Assembly: GCA_031412335.1 (NCBI GenBank)
Contig: JANOCT010000027.1
Coordinates: forward strand, 45,290 to 109,289
Origin: JBBQYA01 sp031412335
Lineage (GTDB): Bacteria > Bacteroidota > Bacteroidia > Sphingobacteriales > Sphingobacteriaceae
Length of the DNA stretch: 64,000 nucleotides
Direction of reading: 5' to 3'
Below the pieces are notes generated by a model. That model was not told where the DNA came from. It was given only the letters and a program-made list of their open reading frames with translations, and searched no databases. The position numbers and the translations under genes were made by a program. Of this stretch, positions 19,351 to 27,987 are shown in pieces (position 1 is the first letter of the stretch; each line of letters begins with the position of its first letter).

Positions 19351-19460
19351 ACCAGTAAGACTTAAAGAGAATTAAGATTCACAGAGGGTATAATTGCAAG
19401 AAAAGATTTTAAAAGAAAGGCAAACTTTTTTCAGTTTCAAATTCAAAAGCTTTGAAACAA

Positions 19461-19493
19461 AAAAAGCCACCAAATAAAGATCTGGTGGCTTTT
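19461..19493 (-). terminator. Terminator of the thrS-infC-rpmI-rplT operon
   Basis: AAAGCCACCA (463-472) and TGGTGGCTTT (483-492) form a ten-pair stem with a ten-base loop, flanked by A and T runs on both sides, so it can work in both directions. It lies 19 bases beyond the rplT stop on the minus strand. Confidence 0.85.
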
Positions 19494-19511
19494 ACTATAC
19501 TTTAATAATTT

Positions 19512-19856
19512 CTATTTCACTGCGTCAACGATTGCTTTAAAAGCAGTTGGCTGGTTCATAGCTAAATCAGCAAGAACTTTACGGTTCAAATCGATATTTT
19601 TTGCATGAAGTTTACCCATTAACACAGAATACGACAAACCATGTTGACGTGCTCCAGCATTTATACGTTGAATCCATAAACCTCTAAACTCACGTTTTTT
19701 GGTTTTACGGTCACGATATGCATATTGCATACCTTTTTCCAATGTGTTTTTAGCAACAGTAAATACTTTACTTCTGCTTCCCCAATATCCTCTCGCGAGT
19801 TTCAGGATTTTTTTTCTACGGCGTCGAGCCGCTACTACGTTTACCGATCTAGGCAT
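19512..19856 (-). CDS. rplT: 50S ribosomal protein L20
   Basis: A 114-residue primary 23S rRNA-binding protein needed for early 50S assembly. The basic N-terminus (MPRSVNVVAARRRRKKILKLARGYWGSRS) and the C-terminal core LWIQRINAGARQHGLSYSVLMGKLHAKNIDLNRKVLADLA are diagnostic. It is the last gene of thrS-infC-rpmI-rplT, a classical order in which L20 often represses the operon; I did not identify an operator. Confidence 0.98.
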   Translation of the reverse strand: MPRSVNVVAARRRRKKILKLARGYWGSRSKVFTVAKNTLEKGMQYAYRDRKTKKREFRGLWIQRINAGARQHGLSYSVLMGKLHAKNIDLNRKVLADLAMNQPTAFKAIVDAVK

Positions 19857-19931
19857 TTTTTTGTGGTTTTAGGTACTCAGTGTTCTAATTACGAATCTTT
19901 AAACTAAGGCCCTGATTAATAAATTTGTTAA

Positions 19932-20132
19932 TTACTTTCCAATTCCAAGCATTCTCTGCACATTACCCATATCGGCAACATGTACCAAAGTAGAACCCGT
20001 TAGGTTTCTCTTTTGCTTCGTAGATTTTTTGGTTAGAATGTGGCTTTTGTAAGCACTTTTTCTTTTGATTTTGCCCGTGCCAGTGAGCGAAAATCGCTTC
20101 TTTGAACTGGAGTTGGTCTTAATTTTTGGCAT
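19932..20132 (-). CDS. rpmI: 50S ribosomal protein L35
   Basis: A 66-residue protein of the large subunit with the usual lysine-rich sequence (MPKIKTNSSSKKRFSLTGTGKIKRKSAYKSHILTKKSTKQKRNL). Length and position between infC and rplT are as expected. Confidence 0.97.
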   Translation of the reverse strand: MPKIKTNSSSKKRFSLTGTGKIKRKSAYKSHILTKKSTKQKRNLTGSTLVHVADMGNVQRMLGIGK

Positions 20133-20169
20133 TTTTTTACTTTGTTATATAATTGATTTGTTGAATGAA

Positions 20170-20739
20170 TTACTTTTTACCAGCTTTAGGCGCGATGAAT
20201 AAAAACATTCGCTTTCCTTCTAATTTTGGCATTTGCTCCACTTTACCTCTATCCTCTAATGCTTGAGCAAATCGAAGAAGTAAAATTTCACCTTGTTCTT
20301 TATACACAATTGCTCTTCCTTTAAAATGTACAAATGCTTTAACTTTTGCACCTTCATCCAGAAATTTTTCAGCGTGTTTTAATTTAAATTCAAAATCATG
20401 CTCATCTGTGTTAGGTCCGAATCGAATTTCTTTGATTACTGTTTTTGCTGCATTCGCCTTTATCTCTTTCATCTTTTTCTTTTGCTCGTAAACAAACTTT
20501 TTATAGTCTATTACTTTGCAAACAGGCGGCACAACATTTGGTGAAATTTCAACAAGATCAAGATCTTGCTCTTTCGCCATTTCCCAAGCCTTACTGAAAG
20601 GATATACTCCCTGTTCTACATTATCGCCTACTAATCTCACTTCGAGGGCACGAATATCTTCGTTTATGTTGTGTTCGTTTTTCTTTTTCTGGAATGGCAA
20701 CCGAGGCCCCCTGTTAAAAGATGGTTTTAATTGTGCTAT
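20170..20739 (-). CDS. infC: Translation initiation factor IF-3, probable ATA start
   Basis: Binds the 30S subunit and proofreads initiator tRNA and start codons. The coding frame contains INEDIRALEVRLVGDNVEQGVYPFSKAWEMA, the N-domain, and the C-domain motif KEIRFGPNTDEHDFEFKLKHAEKFL. No ATG fits the N-terminus: the frame runs back through TTG (20700) to ATA at 20737-20739, seven bases after a perfect AGGAGG (20747-20752). ATA initiation gives 189 residues starting IAQLKPSFNRGPRLPFQ. A non-AUG start in infC is known to allow IF-3 to repress its own translation. Confidence 0.9.
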   Translation of the reverse strand: MAQLKPSFNRGPRLPFQKKKNEHNINEDIRALEVRLVGDNVEQGVYPFSKAWEMAKEQDLDLVEISPNVVPPVCKVIDYKKFVYEQKKKMKEIKANAAKTVIKEIRFGPNTDEHDFEFKLKHAEKFLDEGAKVKAFVHFKGRAIVYKEQGEILLLRFAQALEDRGKVEQMPKLEGKRMFLFIAPKAGKK

Positions 20740-20746
20740 TGTTATT

Positions 20747-20752
20747 CCTCCT
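20747..20752 (-). promoter_or_regulatory. Shine-Dalgarno site AGGAGG deciding the infC start
   Basis: On the minus strand this reads AGGAGG, seven bases from ATA 20739. Strong Shine-Dalgarno sites are rare in Bacteroidota, so its presence here supports the rare start codon rather than the TTG at 20700. Confidence 0.75.
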
Positions 20753-20770
20753 AATTTTGGTTAAATTCTG

Positions 20771-22699
20771 TTATTTAAATATAATTTCTTTGTTGATACG
20801 CTCAACAAAATCGCTAATCGTTTCTGTTCCCAAATCCCCTTCGCTATGTTTCCTGACACTTATCATGCCATCAGTTTGTTCCTTTTCGCCGATTATAAGC
20901 ATAAAAGGAATTTTTTTGATTTCTGCATCCCTGATTTTTTTACCAATTTTTTCATCTCGGTTATCAATCAGCCCGCGAATATCGGAATTATTAAGCGATT
21001 CTAAAACTATTTTTGCGTAATCTGCATACTTCTCACTTATTGGAAGAATAATTACCTGATCTGGAGTCAGCCATAAAGGAAAATTTCCAGCACAATGCTC
21101 AATTAAAACAGCAACAAATCTTTCCAAGGAGCCGAAAGGTGCTCGATGAATCATAACGGGTCTATGTTTTTGATTATCGCTTCCGGTATATTCTAATTCA
21201 AAACGTTCTGGTAAATTATAATCCACTTGAATAGTTCCCAATTGCCATTTTCTACCCAAGGCATCTTTAACCATGAAGTCTAATTTTGGCCCATAAAAGG
21301 CTGCTTCTCCAGTTACAATTACCGTACTAAGGCCTTTTTCATTGGCAGCTTCAATAATTCCTTGCTCTGCTTTTTCCCAATTTTCGTCGGTGCCTATGTA
21401 TTTTGTTTTATTTTCTGGATCGCGTAAAGAAACTTGAGCGGTAAATTCGGTAAAATCCAATGCTCTAAATACATACAAAACCAGATCTATTACTTTCAAA
21501 AATTCTTCTTTTACCTGATCAGGGCGACAAAATAAATGTGCATCATCTTGTGTAAAACCTCTAACACGAGTCAATCCATGCAGTTCTCCACTTTGCTCGT
21601 AGCGATAAACGGTTCCAAATTCTGCATACCTTACTGGCAAATCTTTGTACGATCGCGGTTTAGATTTATAAATTTCGCAGTGATGCGGACAATTCATCGG
21701 TTTAAGGAAAAACTCCTCTCCTTCTTGTGGTGTTTTTATGGGTTGAAAAGAATCTGCTCCATATTTTTCATAATGACCAGAGGTAATGTACAATTCTTTA
21801 TTGCCAATATGTGGAGTTATAACCGGCTCATACCCTGCTTTTTGCTGTGCTTTTTTTAAAAAATTTTCTAGCTTTTCTCGCAATGCAGCACCTTTTGGCA
21901 ACCACAAGGGCAAACCAGCTCCCACTTTTTCAGAGAAAGTAAATAGCTCCATTTCTTTCCCCAACTTCCGGTGATCGCGTTTTTTGGCTTCTTCTAACAA
22001 AGCCAGATATTCTACTAATTCACTTTGTTTTGGAAAAGTAACTGCGTAAATTCGAGTAAGTTGCTTATTTTTTTCATCGCCTCTCCAATACGCGCCAGCA
22101 ACATTTAATAATTTTATGGCTTTAATAAAACCCGTGTTTGGAATGTGTGGCCCTCGACATAAATCGGTAAAATTACCCTGTGAATAAAAAGTAATTTCTC
22201 CATCCTTCAGGTTTTCCAACAAATCTAATTTATACTCATCTCCTTTTTCTTGAAAATAATTGATCGCATCATTTTTAGTTATAGCTACTCTTTTAAATTC
22301 AGATTTAAGTTTTGATAACTCAAGCATTTTATCTTCGATCTTTTTAAAATGATCTGAAGAAAATTCGGCTCCACCTAAATCAATATCATAATAAAATCCT
22401 TTTTCTATGGCTGGCCCAATTCCAAATTTGGTTCCTGGATACAATGATTCTATTGCCTCTGCTAGTAAATGTGCAGAAGAATGCCAGAATGTAGCTTTCC
22501 CTTCCGGATCATTCCAAGTTAACAAACTTAAGTTAACATCCTCGTTTATTGGTCTGTTGCTATCCCAAACTTCGTTATTTACTTTCGCAGCTAACACATT
22601 ACGTGCTAAACCTTCGCTTATACTTAGTGCAATTTGATGAGAAGTTGTACCTTTTTCATATTCCCGAATACTTCCATCGGGCAGTGTAACATGTATCAT
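20771..22699 (-). CDS. thrS: Threonyl-tRNA synthetase
   Basis: Class II synthetase of 642 residues charging tRNA-Thr. Domains: TGS (1-62), editing domain (about 65-225, with HSSAHLLAEAIE, GFYYDID and the LCRGPHIPNTGFIKAIKL stretch), catalytic domain (about 240-535: PMNCPHHCEIYKS with the zinc Cys, YRYEQSGELHGLTRVRGFTQDDAHLFC, APFGSLERFVAVLIEH) and C-terminal anticodon-binding domain (about 540-642). First gene of the operon with infC, rpmI and rplT, 31 bases before infC. Confidence 0.98.
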   Translation of the reverse strand: MIHVTLPDGSIREYEKGTTSHQIALSISEGLARNVLAAKVNNEVWDSNRPINEDVNLSLLTWNDPEGKATFWHSSAHLLAEAIESLYPGTKFGIGPAIEKGFYYDIDLGGAEFSSDHFKKIEDKMLELSKLKSEFKRVAITKNDAINYFQEKGDEYKLDLLENLKDGEITFYSQGNFTDLCRGPHIPNTGFIKAIKLLNVAGAYWRGDEKNKQLTRIYAVTFPKQSELVEYLALLEEAKKRDHRKLGKEMELFTFSEKVGAGLPLWLPKGAALREKLENFLKKAQQKAGYEPVITPHIGNKELYITSGHYEKYGADSFQPIKTPQEGEEFFLKPMNCPHHCEIYKSKPRSYKDLPVRYAEFGTVYRYEQSGELHGLTRVRGFTQDDAHLFCRPDQVKEEFLKVIDLVLYVFRALDFTEFTAQVSLRDPENKTKYIGTDENWEKAEQGIIEAANEKGLSTVIVTGEAAFYGPKLDFMVKDALGRKWQLGTIQVDYNLPERFELEYTGSDNQKHRPVMIHRAPFGSLERFVAVLIEHCAGNFPLWLTPDQVIILPISEKYADYAKIVLESLNNSDIRGLIDNRDEKIGKKIRDAEIKKIPFMLIIGEKEQTDGMISVRKHSEGDLGTETISDFVERINKEIIFK

Positions 22700-22707
22700 G
22701 TTTAATT

Positions 22708-23748
22708 TTATTTCTCTAAACGGGTTATGGCTTTACTGGCTAATTCATAGTCAGGGCGCAAATTCAATGCTTTTCTATAATCGGTTAAAGCTAACTGAGT
22801 TTCTGCATTTGCTTCGTGGCAAAGACCACGCATATAATATCCTTTTGGATCTTCTGGAGCATATTGAACTACTTTTTCAAAATCTTTTATCGCTTCTTTT
22901 GGTAAATCTAAGTTATAGTGAATATAGCCTAAATTGAAGTGTGCGTCGGTATAGCTTGGCTTTAATTGAGTTATTTTGGTATAATCTTGTATCGCTTTAT
23001 CAAAATCATCCGAAATTTGATATTCGTAGCCTCTTGCATATAATGCATCTAAGTTTTTTGGTTCAGTATTTATTGCTGAAGTGAAATATTGAATCGCCAT
23101 TTTACTGTTGACCTTAGTTTTCAATAAACCCAATTGCATATAGGCATCAAAATAATCAGGGTTTTGTTCAGCAGCAGTTTGAAAACTCGATTCAGCTTTT
23201 TCTAAATTACCGGTTTCCTTATAATTCATTCCTTTAAAGAAATAAGCTTTAGAAAGATATTTGTCAATTCTGAGTGCATTATTTATCGCTTCAAAAGATT
23301 GATCATATTTTTTACCATAAAAAAACAACTCTCCCATTTTTAAATGAGCTTCTGCATTCTTTGGGTTTTTTTTAATCAAATCTGTTAAAACCGCCCTTGA
23401 TTTGGAAGGTTCCATAGCAGTTAGGTAATAATCAGAAAGGGTAATTAAATAGCTTTCGTTGGCAGAATCTAATTCAAACGCTTTTCCTAAATCTAAGTAT
23501 GCTTCATCTAATTTTCTTTCTTTAATATAGTATTTTGCCCGATTATGATAATTTTCTGGTTTATCTGGAGATTGGGTTATAAGTCTGGTTAAATCCTTTT
23601 CTTCCGTCGGGCGGTCATCACTAAGCACTTGATGCGTGGTGTCTGAGATTGCTATTTGTTTTTCAGATTTAGTTCGTTTGCAAGCAATTACACCTATCAA
23701 AAAGAAAATGAGGAAAGAAGAATAAATAGAAAAACGACGTTTTTGCAT
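22708..23748 (-). CDS. Tetratricopeptide-repeat lipoprotein
   Basis: A 346-residue lipoprotein (hydrophobic N-terminus, lipobox GVIACKR, Cys23) with about eight TPR units from residue 60 to the end, for example AEAHLKMGELFFYGKKYDQSFEAINNAL, AYFFKGMNYKETGNLEKAESSFQTA and AHFNLGYIHYNLDLPKEAIKDFEKV. The repeats form a scaffold for protein contact in the periplasm or at the outer membrane. It is 8 bases upstream of thrS and may be co-transcribed with it. Partner unknown. Confidence 0.88.
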   Translation of the reverse strand: MQKRRFSIYSSFLIFFLIGVIACKRTKSEKQIAISDTTHQVLSDDRPTEEKDLTRLITQSPDKPENYHNRAKYYIKERKLDEAYLDLGKAFELDSANESYLITLSDYYLTAMEPSKSRAVLTDLIKKNPKNAEAHLKMGELFFYGKKYDQSFEAINNALRIDKYLSKAYFFKGMNYKETGNLEKAESSFQTAAEQNPDYFDAYMQLGLLKTKVNSKMAIQYFTSAINTEPKNLDALYARGYEYQISDDFDKAIQDYTKITQLKPSYTDAHFNLGYIHYNLDLPKEAIKDFEKVVQYAPEDPKGYYMRGLCHEANAETQLALTDYRKALNLRPDYELASKAITRLEK

Positions 23749-23773
23749 TTGAAATAAAGGAAAATCAAAAATT

Positions 23774-23781
23774 CAAAAATA
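23774..23781 (-). promoter_or_regulatory. Putative -7 box of the TPR lipoprotein gene
   Basis: On the minus strand this reads TATTTTTG (TAnnTTTG), 25 bases before the ATG of the TPR gene. No clear -33 box was assigned. Confidence 0.35.
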
Positions 23782-23844
23782 AACTAATTTATGGATTATG
23801 GTTTAGGCTTCTGAATTTAGCCTAAAGATTTTAGCTCTAAACAT

Positions 23845-25089
23845 CTATTTTTCCTTCATTATTTCGTGGTACATCATGGTTAATGCAGCAACTGCAGATC
23901 GTTCAATGTTTTGCACTCGCTTATTTCCAAATCGAAAAGATTTGATAAGAGTATTATTTTTACTTGCTACTCCTACATAAACAAATCCAACAGGTTTTTC
24001 GGGTGTGCCTCCATCAGGGCCGGCAACTCCAGAAACTGCAATGGCGAAATCTGCATTAAAAACTCCGAGAGTTCCTTTTAACATTTCGGCAACTACTTGT
24101 TCGCTTACTGCACCATATTTAACTAATGAATCGGAGGAAACGCCTAATAAATTTGTTTTCATTTCGTAGCTATACGGAACTACACTCCCTTGATAAACAG
24201 ACGATACACCTGGAATTGAGGTAATTAAATGACTAATATAACCACCTGTGCAACTTTCGGCAATGGCTAAGGTTTTTCCTTTACTTTTCAATGCTTCTAC
24301 CACTCCATGTTCTACAAAACCATCGCCTTCAAATATAATGTGAGTGGCAATTGTTTCCTTTATTTGGCCAAACCAATCCTTACTTTGTTCTGTCAATTGT
24401 TGTTTGTCATTTCCATATGCACTTAATCTTATCCTAACTTGTCCCAGCTTAGGCAAATACGCAATCTTCAGATTTGCAGGAAGTGAATCTTCTATTTTTT
24501 CTAACTTTTTTGCAATAAACGATTCGCCTACACCCGAAGTGAGTAATGTTTTATGAATGATGGAAGGCATTTGAAACATTTCCGACATTATTGGAATCAC
24601 TTGATTTTCCATCATTGCCATCATTTCAAAAGGTACGCCTGGCATAGAAACAAAGAGTTTTCCTTGTTTCCTAAAAAGCATTCCGGGTGCAGTTCCATTT
24701 TTATTTTGCAAAACTTCGCAATTGTCTGGGACTTCAGCTTGTTTTATGTTTACATCGAGTAATGGTGCATTAAATCGCTTGAAAATGTTGGCAACATTTT
24801 CCAATGCTTCCTGGTTTAACACTAATTTGCTTCCAAAAAAATCACATAATGTTTGTTTAGTAATGTCATCACGTGTTGGGCCTAAACCTCCGGTTATTAA
24901 AATAATTTCTGCTCGTTCAGATGCTTCCGAAATTGCTTTTTTAATGTGTTCTGCTTGGTCGCTTACCGATGTTATTTGATAAATACTAACACCTATTTTA
25001 TTTAACTCAGTTGCAATCCAGGCTGAGTTTGTATCAACTACTTGCCCAATAAGTAATTCGTCACCAATGGTTATTATTTCTGCTTTCAT
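23845..25089 (-). CDS. cinA: CinA family protein (competence/damage-inducible; NMN amidohydrolase type)
   Basis: A 414-residue two-domain protein. The N-terminal MoCF/COG1058 domain (1-170) has ITIGDELLIGQVVDTNSAWIA and ITGGLGPTRDD; the C-terminal PncC-like domain (about 255-414) has LAIAESCTGGYISHLITSIPGVS and FAIAVSGVAGPDGGTPEKPVGFVYVG. In characterised members the two activities are ADP-ribose pyrophosphatase and nicotinamide-mononucleotide deamidase, part of pyridine nucleotide recycling. Stand-alone, divergent from the Nudix gene. Confidence 0.95.
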   Translation of the reverse strand: MKAEIITIGDELLIGQVVDTNSAWIATELNKIGVSIYQITSVSDQAEHIKKAISEASERAEIILITGGLGPTRDDITKQTLCDFFGSKLVLNQEALENVANIFKRFNAPLLDVNIKQAEVPDNCEVLQNKNGTAPGMLFRKQGKLFVSMPGVPFEMMAMMENQVIPIMSEMFQMPSIIHKTLLTSGVGESFIAKKLEKIEDSLPANLKIAYLPKLGQVRIRLSAYGNDKQQLTEQSKDWFGQIKETIATHIIFEGDGFVEHGVVEALKSKGKTLAIAESCTGGYISHLITSIPGVSSVYQGSVVPYSYEMKTNLLGVSSDSLVKYGAVSEQVVAEMLKGTLGVFNADFAIAVSGVAGPDGGTPEKPVGFVYVGVASKNNTLIKSFRFGNKRVQNIERSAVAALTMMYHEIMKEK

Positions 25090-25184
25090 AATTTCAATTA
25101 AACAAAATTGGTATTTTTTTCTGATTTTGATTTTCTAAACCAAAACATTGAGATATTTTGCCAATTATTGTTCAATTAAATGAA

Positions 25185-25766
25185 ATGGAAAATATCAGAA
25201 TTAACTCAATTAGAAATCTTAGTCGGGAAAAATATTTGGTTAATCAATATGAAATTGGCTTTGAAAGAAATCTTGAAACATCATCCATTAATCGGATTGT
25301 TGTAGAAAGAGGTCATGGAGCAGCGATTTTATTAGTTAATAAAGCAAAAGAGAAAATTATATTAATTAAGCAATTCAGAACTCCGGTATTTGTAAACGAA
25401 GGTAAAGATGGTTTTTTGATCGAAGTTTGTGCAGGTATTATCGAAAATGAAGATTCTTATTCAACTATTTTACGAGAAGTTGAAGAAGAAACAGGATATC
25501 AAATTTCAAAACCAGAAAAAGTTTTTGAAGCTTATATGTCGCCAGGCATTTTGACAGAAATGATCGATTTATATATTGGCTACTACGATTCGAGCATGAA
25601 AATTTCTGATGGTGGAGGTTTGGAAGCTGAAAGCGAATGGATAACCGTGTTGGAGTTTAATCTTATTGATGCTTTGCAAATGATGAAGAAAGGAGAAATA
25701 AAAGACGCAAAAACAATTATATTGCTTCAATATGCAGAACTCCATTTAATGAATTCAAAAAAATAA
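25185..25766 (+). CDS. Nudix hydrolase (GDP-mannose/ADP-ribose pyrophosphatase-like)
   Basis: The start at ATG 25185 (MENIRINSIRNL) gives 193 residues; the longer TTG frame at 25158 has no support. The Nudix-type box lies in AGIIENEDSYSTILREVEEETGY (about 87-109) with the REVEEE metal ligands. RTPVFVNEGKDGFLIEVCAG before it and AYMSPGILTEMIDLYIGYYD after it are typical of the NudK/ADPRase-like group that hydrolyses nucleoside-diphosphate sugars. It is 5 bases upstream of a lipoprotein gene. Confidence 0.88.
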   Translation: MENIRINSIRNLSREKYLVNQYEIGFERNLETSSINRIVVERGHGAAILLVNKAKEKIILIKQFRTPVFVNEGKDGFLIEVCAGIIENEDSYSTILREVEEETGYQISKPEKVFEAYMSPGILTEMIDLYIGYYDSSMKISDGGGLEAESEWITVLEFNLIDALQMMKKGEIKDAKTIILLQYAELHLMNSKK

Positions 25767-25771
25767 ACTAA

Positions 25772-26221
25772 ATGAAAAATAAGTTAAATTCCTGTTTTTA
25801 CTTGCTTGCTTTTGTACTTTGTATTAGCATTCTATCATGTAAAACGAATAAAAACTCTTCTCCCGAAATTGGTTTCTGGCAATTAGAATCAAAAAGTGGA
25901 GGCATTACTGGAAGAAATCAAACTGCTGAATCAATGGGATTTACACAGAAAATGATATTGGTAAAAAACGGAACTTATTTTTTCCTACAAAATGATACAA
26001 TTATTGAAAAAGGCTTGTACACGCTATCAATGGGTAAAACAATTTTCAAAACAGAAGCCCAACAATTGATTAAATTTTCGTCTGGCAAATCGCTTGTAAT
26101 TATGAAATCAGATTTAGCAAGGTTAGAACTTGCTGAAAATTACAACGATGGATTTGGATATACTTATAAAAAAACTGAGAAGATTAATTACAATAAACTT
26201 CCAGAACGAATTCAGAATTAA
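25772..26221 (+). CDS. Small lipoprotein of unknown function
   Basis: 149 residues; hydrophobic N-terminus with lipobox ISILSCKT (Cys23). The mature part reads IGFWQLESKSGGITGRNQTAESMGFTQKMILVKNGTYFFLQNDTIIEKGLYTL, a lipocalin-like or META-like beta pattern (W-x-L, G-x-Y-x-L), but no family can be proved. Follows the Nudix gene directly. Confidence 0.6.
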   Translation: MKNKLNSCFYLLAFVLCISILSCKTNKNSSPEIGFWQLESKSGGITGRNQTAESMGFTQKMILVKNGTYFFLQNDTIIEKGLYTLSMGKTIFKTEAQQLIKFSSGKSLVIMKSDLARLELAENYNDGFGYTYKKTEKINYNKLPERIQN

Positions 26222-26294
26222 ATTTTAACCTGTTTACAATAAAATTTAAATGTTCTAGCTGTTCGATTATTTAAATAATAATTAATCAAATAAC

Positions 26295-26996
26295 TCAATT
26301 AAATGCTGATGCTACAACTACTGCTAATACGACATAAACTGTTAACGTTACTGTTGTACCAATTGCAAAACCTTTCCACACTTTACCTTTTTTCATTCTG
26401 TAAGCCTCATCTGCATAACCTTTCATATACTGTGAATTATTTCTCAATGCCTGGTTTGTAATAGAAAAACTAGTTGGATTTGGCTTTGATGCAACCACCG
26501 CAACTGTTGGAATTATAGAATAGCCAAAAGCAAAAACCGAAGCGGCTGTGATAAGAGCAGCAGGCGTTTTATATCCGGTATAGGTTCTAGAAGCATCTGC
26601 CCTACCCAATGAATATAAACTTTGAGCATTAGCTGGTTGATTATTAATTGATATTTGTCCTTCAGAGTTTATGGTTGGAATCGTAATTTCATTAACAATT
26701 TTATCTTTCTGCTTATAGTTCTGCTGTTTTTCTGAAAAAGTATTTGTTGGATTTTCTTCCAAACTATTCATGGTTTCTACAGTTCCATTTTCAAAAGTTA
26801 TCAACACAATATTCTTTTTAGAAAGACTATATAATGGACCTTCAAGGTTATCAAATCTTTTGTATTTTACTTCTAATGGAAGAATTTCTAAAACTTTTGC
26901 CAAAATTTCTTCTCCAGTAGTTGTTACAATTTTATCTTGAGCAGTAGAAAATAAAAATTGAAAAATTAGAATACTAAAAATTATTAGCTTTTTCAT
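26295..26996 (-). CDS. Exported protein with one or two C-terminal hydrophobic segments
   Basis: 233 residues with a signal peptide (1-19, FSTAQ). The domain at 20-60 (IVTTTGEEILAKVLEILPLEVKYKRFDNLEGPLYSLSKKNIVLITFENG) is a pattern frequent in Bacteroidota exported proteins, with D-x-I-x-x-x-x-G-x-x-I-x-(A/G)-x-V. Two hydrophobic segments follow (about 150-173 and 210-230). Function unknown. A well-formed promoter lies 20 bases upstream. Confidence 0.65.
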   Translation of the reverse strand: MKKLIIFSILIFQFLFSTAQDKIVTTTGEEILAKVLEILPLEVKYKRFDNLEGPLYSLSKKNIVLITFENGTVETMNSLEENPTNTFSEKQQNYKQKDKIVNEITIPTINSEGQISINNQPANAQSLYSLGRADASRTYTGYKTPAALITAASVFAFGYSIIPTVAVVASKPNPTSFSITNQALRNNSQYMKGYADEAYRMKKGKVWKGFAIGTTVTLTVYVVLAVVVASAFN

Positions 26997-27016
26997 TGGT
27001 ATAGTAAATGTTAAAA

Positions 27017-27049
27017 CAAATGTACTATTAAGTTTTATAGAATCTCAAA
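27017..27049 (-). promoter_or_regulatory. Bacteroidota-type promoter (TTTG-N21-TACATTTG)
   Basis: On the minus strand TTTG (27046-27049) is followed after 21 bases by TACATTTG (27017-27024). Both match the -33 and -7 consensus and the spacing. It points to the exported-protein gene starting at 26996. Confidence 0.6.
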
Positions 27050-27075
27050 ATTGAATTCCCAATCAATCTAAATCG

Positions 27076-27843
27076 TTATTGAGCTGCTTCTTGTGTAAGT
27101 TTTGATGAAAGTTCTTTACCTAAGAACTGATCGATTAGATAATGTAATAAATACAAAATGGGCGTACAACAAATTGCCACAATAAATTTGTACGTGTAGC
27201 CAACCAATCCAACAGCCATTACCAAACTAAAACTCCAATTATAATTCGGATTTATGTAAAAAGCCAGAAAAATAACAACAAAACTATCAATGAATTGAGA
27301 AACAACAGTTGAGCCAGTTGCTCTTAACCACAATTGCTTTTCCCCTGTTTTCTTTTTTATTTGATGAAATATAAAAACATCAACCAATTGCCCAACTAAA
27401 AAAGCAGTTATAGAACCGACAATAATCCACATTCCTTGACCAAAAATTGCATTGAAAGCAATGTCCATGTTTACTGGAGTATTTCCGCCAGTATTCATTA
27501 TCCAGAAATCCGCAGGTGCTAAATTAATTGCAGCCCATACAATCAAAAACGCATAAATAATTAAACCAACAGCAATGTAAGAAAGCAATCTAACTCCTTT
27601 TAGTCCAAAATATTCGTTGATAATATCGGTAACAATAAATACGATTGGCCAAAGTAAAACACCAGCGGACATGTTAAAAGATAGGCCAGGAATGCCAAAA
27701 AGCGAAATATCAAACTTGGTTATACCCAGGGTATCTTCTACAGAGAAGACTTTAACACCGATAAATTCAGCAATAATGGCATTGGACACGAAAAAACAAC
27801 CCAGAATAAGAAAAAGAAGATTTGATTTTGATTTAAATTCCAT
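27076..27843 (-). CDS. Queuosine precursor transporter (YhhQ/VUT family)
   Basis: 255 residues with six or seven membrane helices. The family signatures IVTDIINEYFGLKGVRLLSYIAVG (about 66-89) and STVVSQFIDSFVVIFLAFYI (about 178-197; the Q-x-x-D-S motif) are clear. The family imports queuine or preQ1/preQ0 for tRNA queuosine modification. No other queuosine gene is in the window. Confidence 0.92.
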   Translation of the reverse strand: MEFKSKSNLLFLILGCFFVSNAIIAEFIGVKVFSVEDTLGITKFDISLFGIPGLSFNMSAGVLLWPIVFIVTDIINEYFGLKGVRLLSYIAVGLIIYAFLIVWAAINLAPADFWIMNTGGNTPVNMDIAFNAIFGQGMWIIVGSITAFLVGQLVDVFIFHQIKKKTGEKQLWLRATGSTVVSQFIDSFVVIFLAFYINPNYNWSFSLVMAVGLVGYTYKFIVAICCTPILYLLHYLIDQFLGKELSSKLTQEAAQ

Positions 27844-27987
27844 AAATTTTATTGCTAAATATAATTTAAATCATTTTTGTTTTCTTTTTCAGAGGAATTT
27901 GAGAATAGATTTAAAAATTAGCTATTCATTTTACTAAAATTTAAAAAATCTACATTACATCCCCAATATTTTTATCACATTTACTGT

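Noticed and set aside
20698..20700. TTG start of infC
   Set aside because: No Shine-Dalgarno site in front of it; ATA 20739 has a perfect AGGAGG at seven bases and keeps the basic N-terminus.
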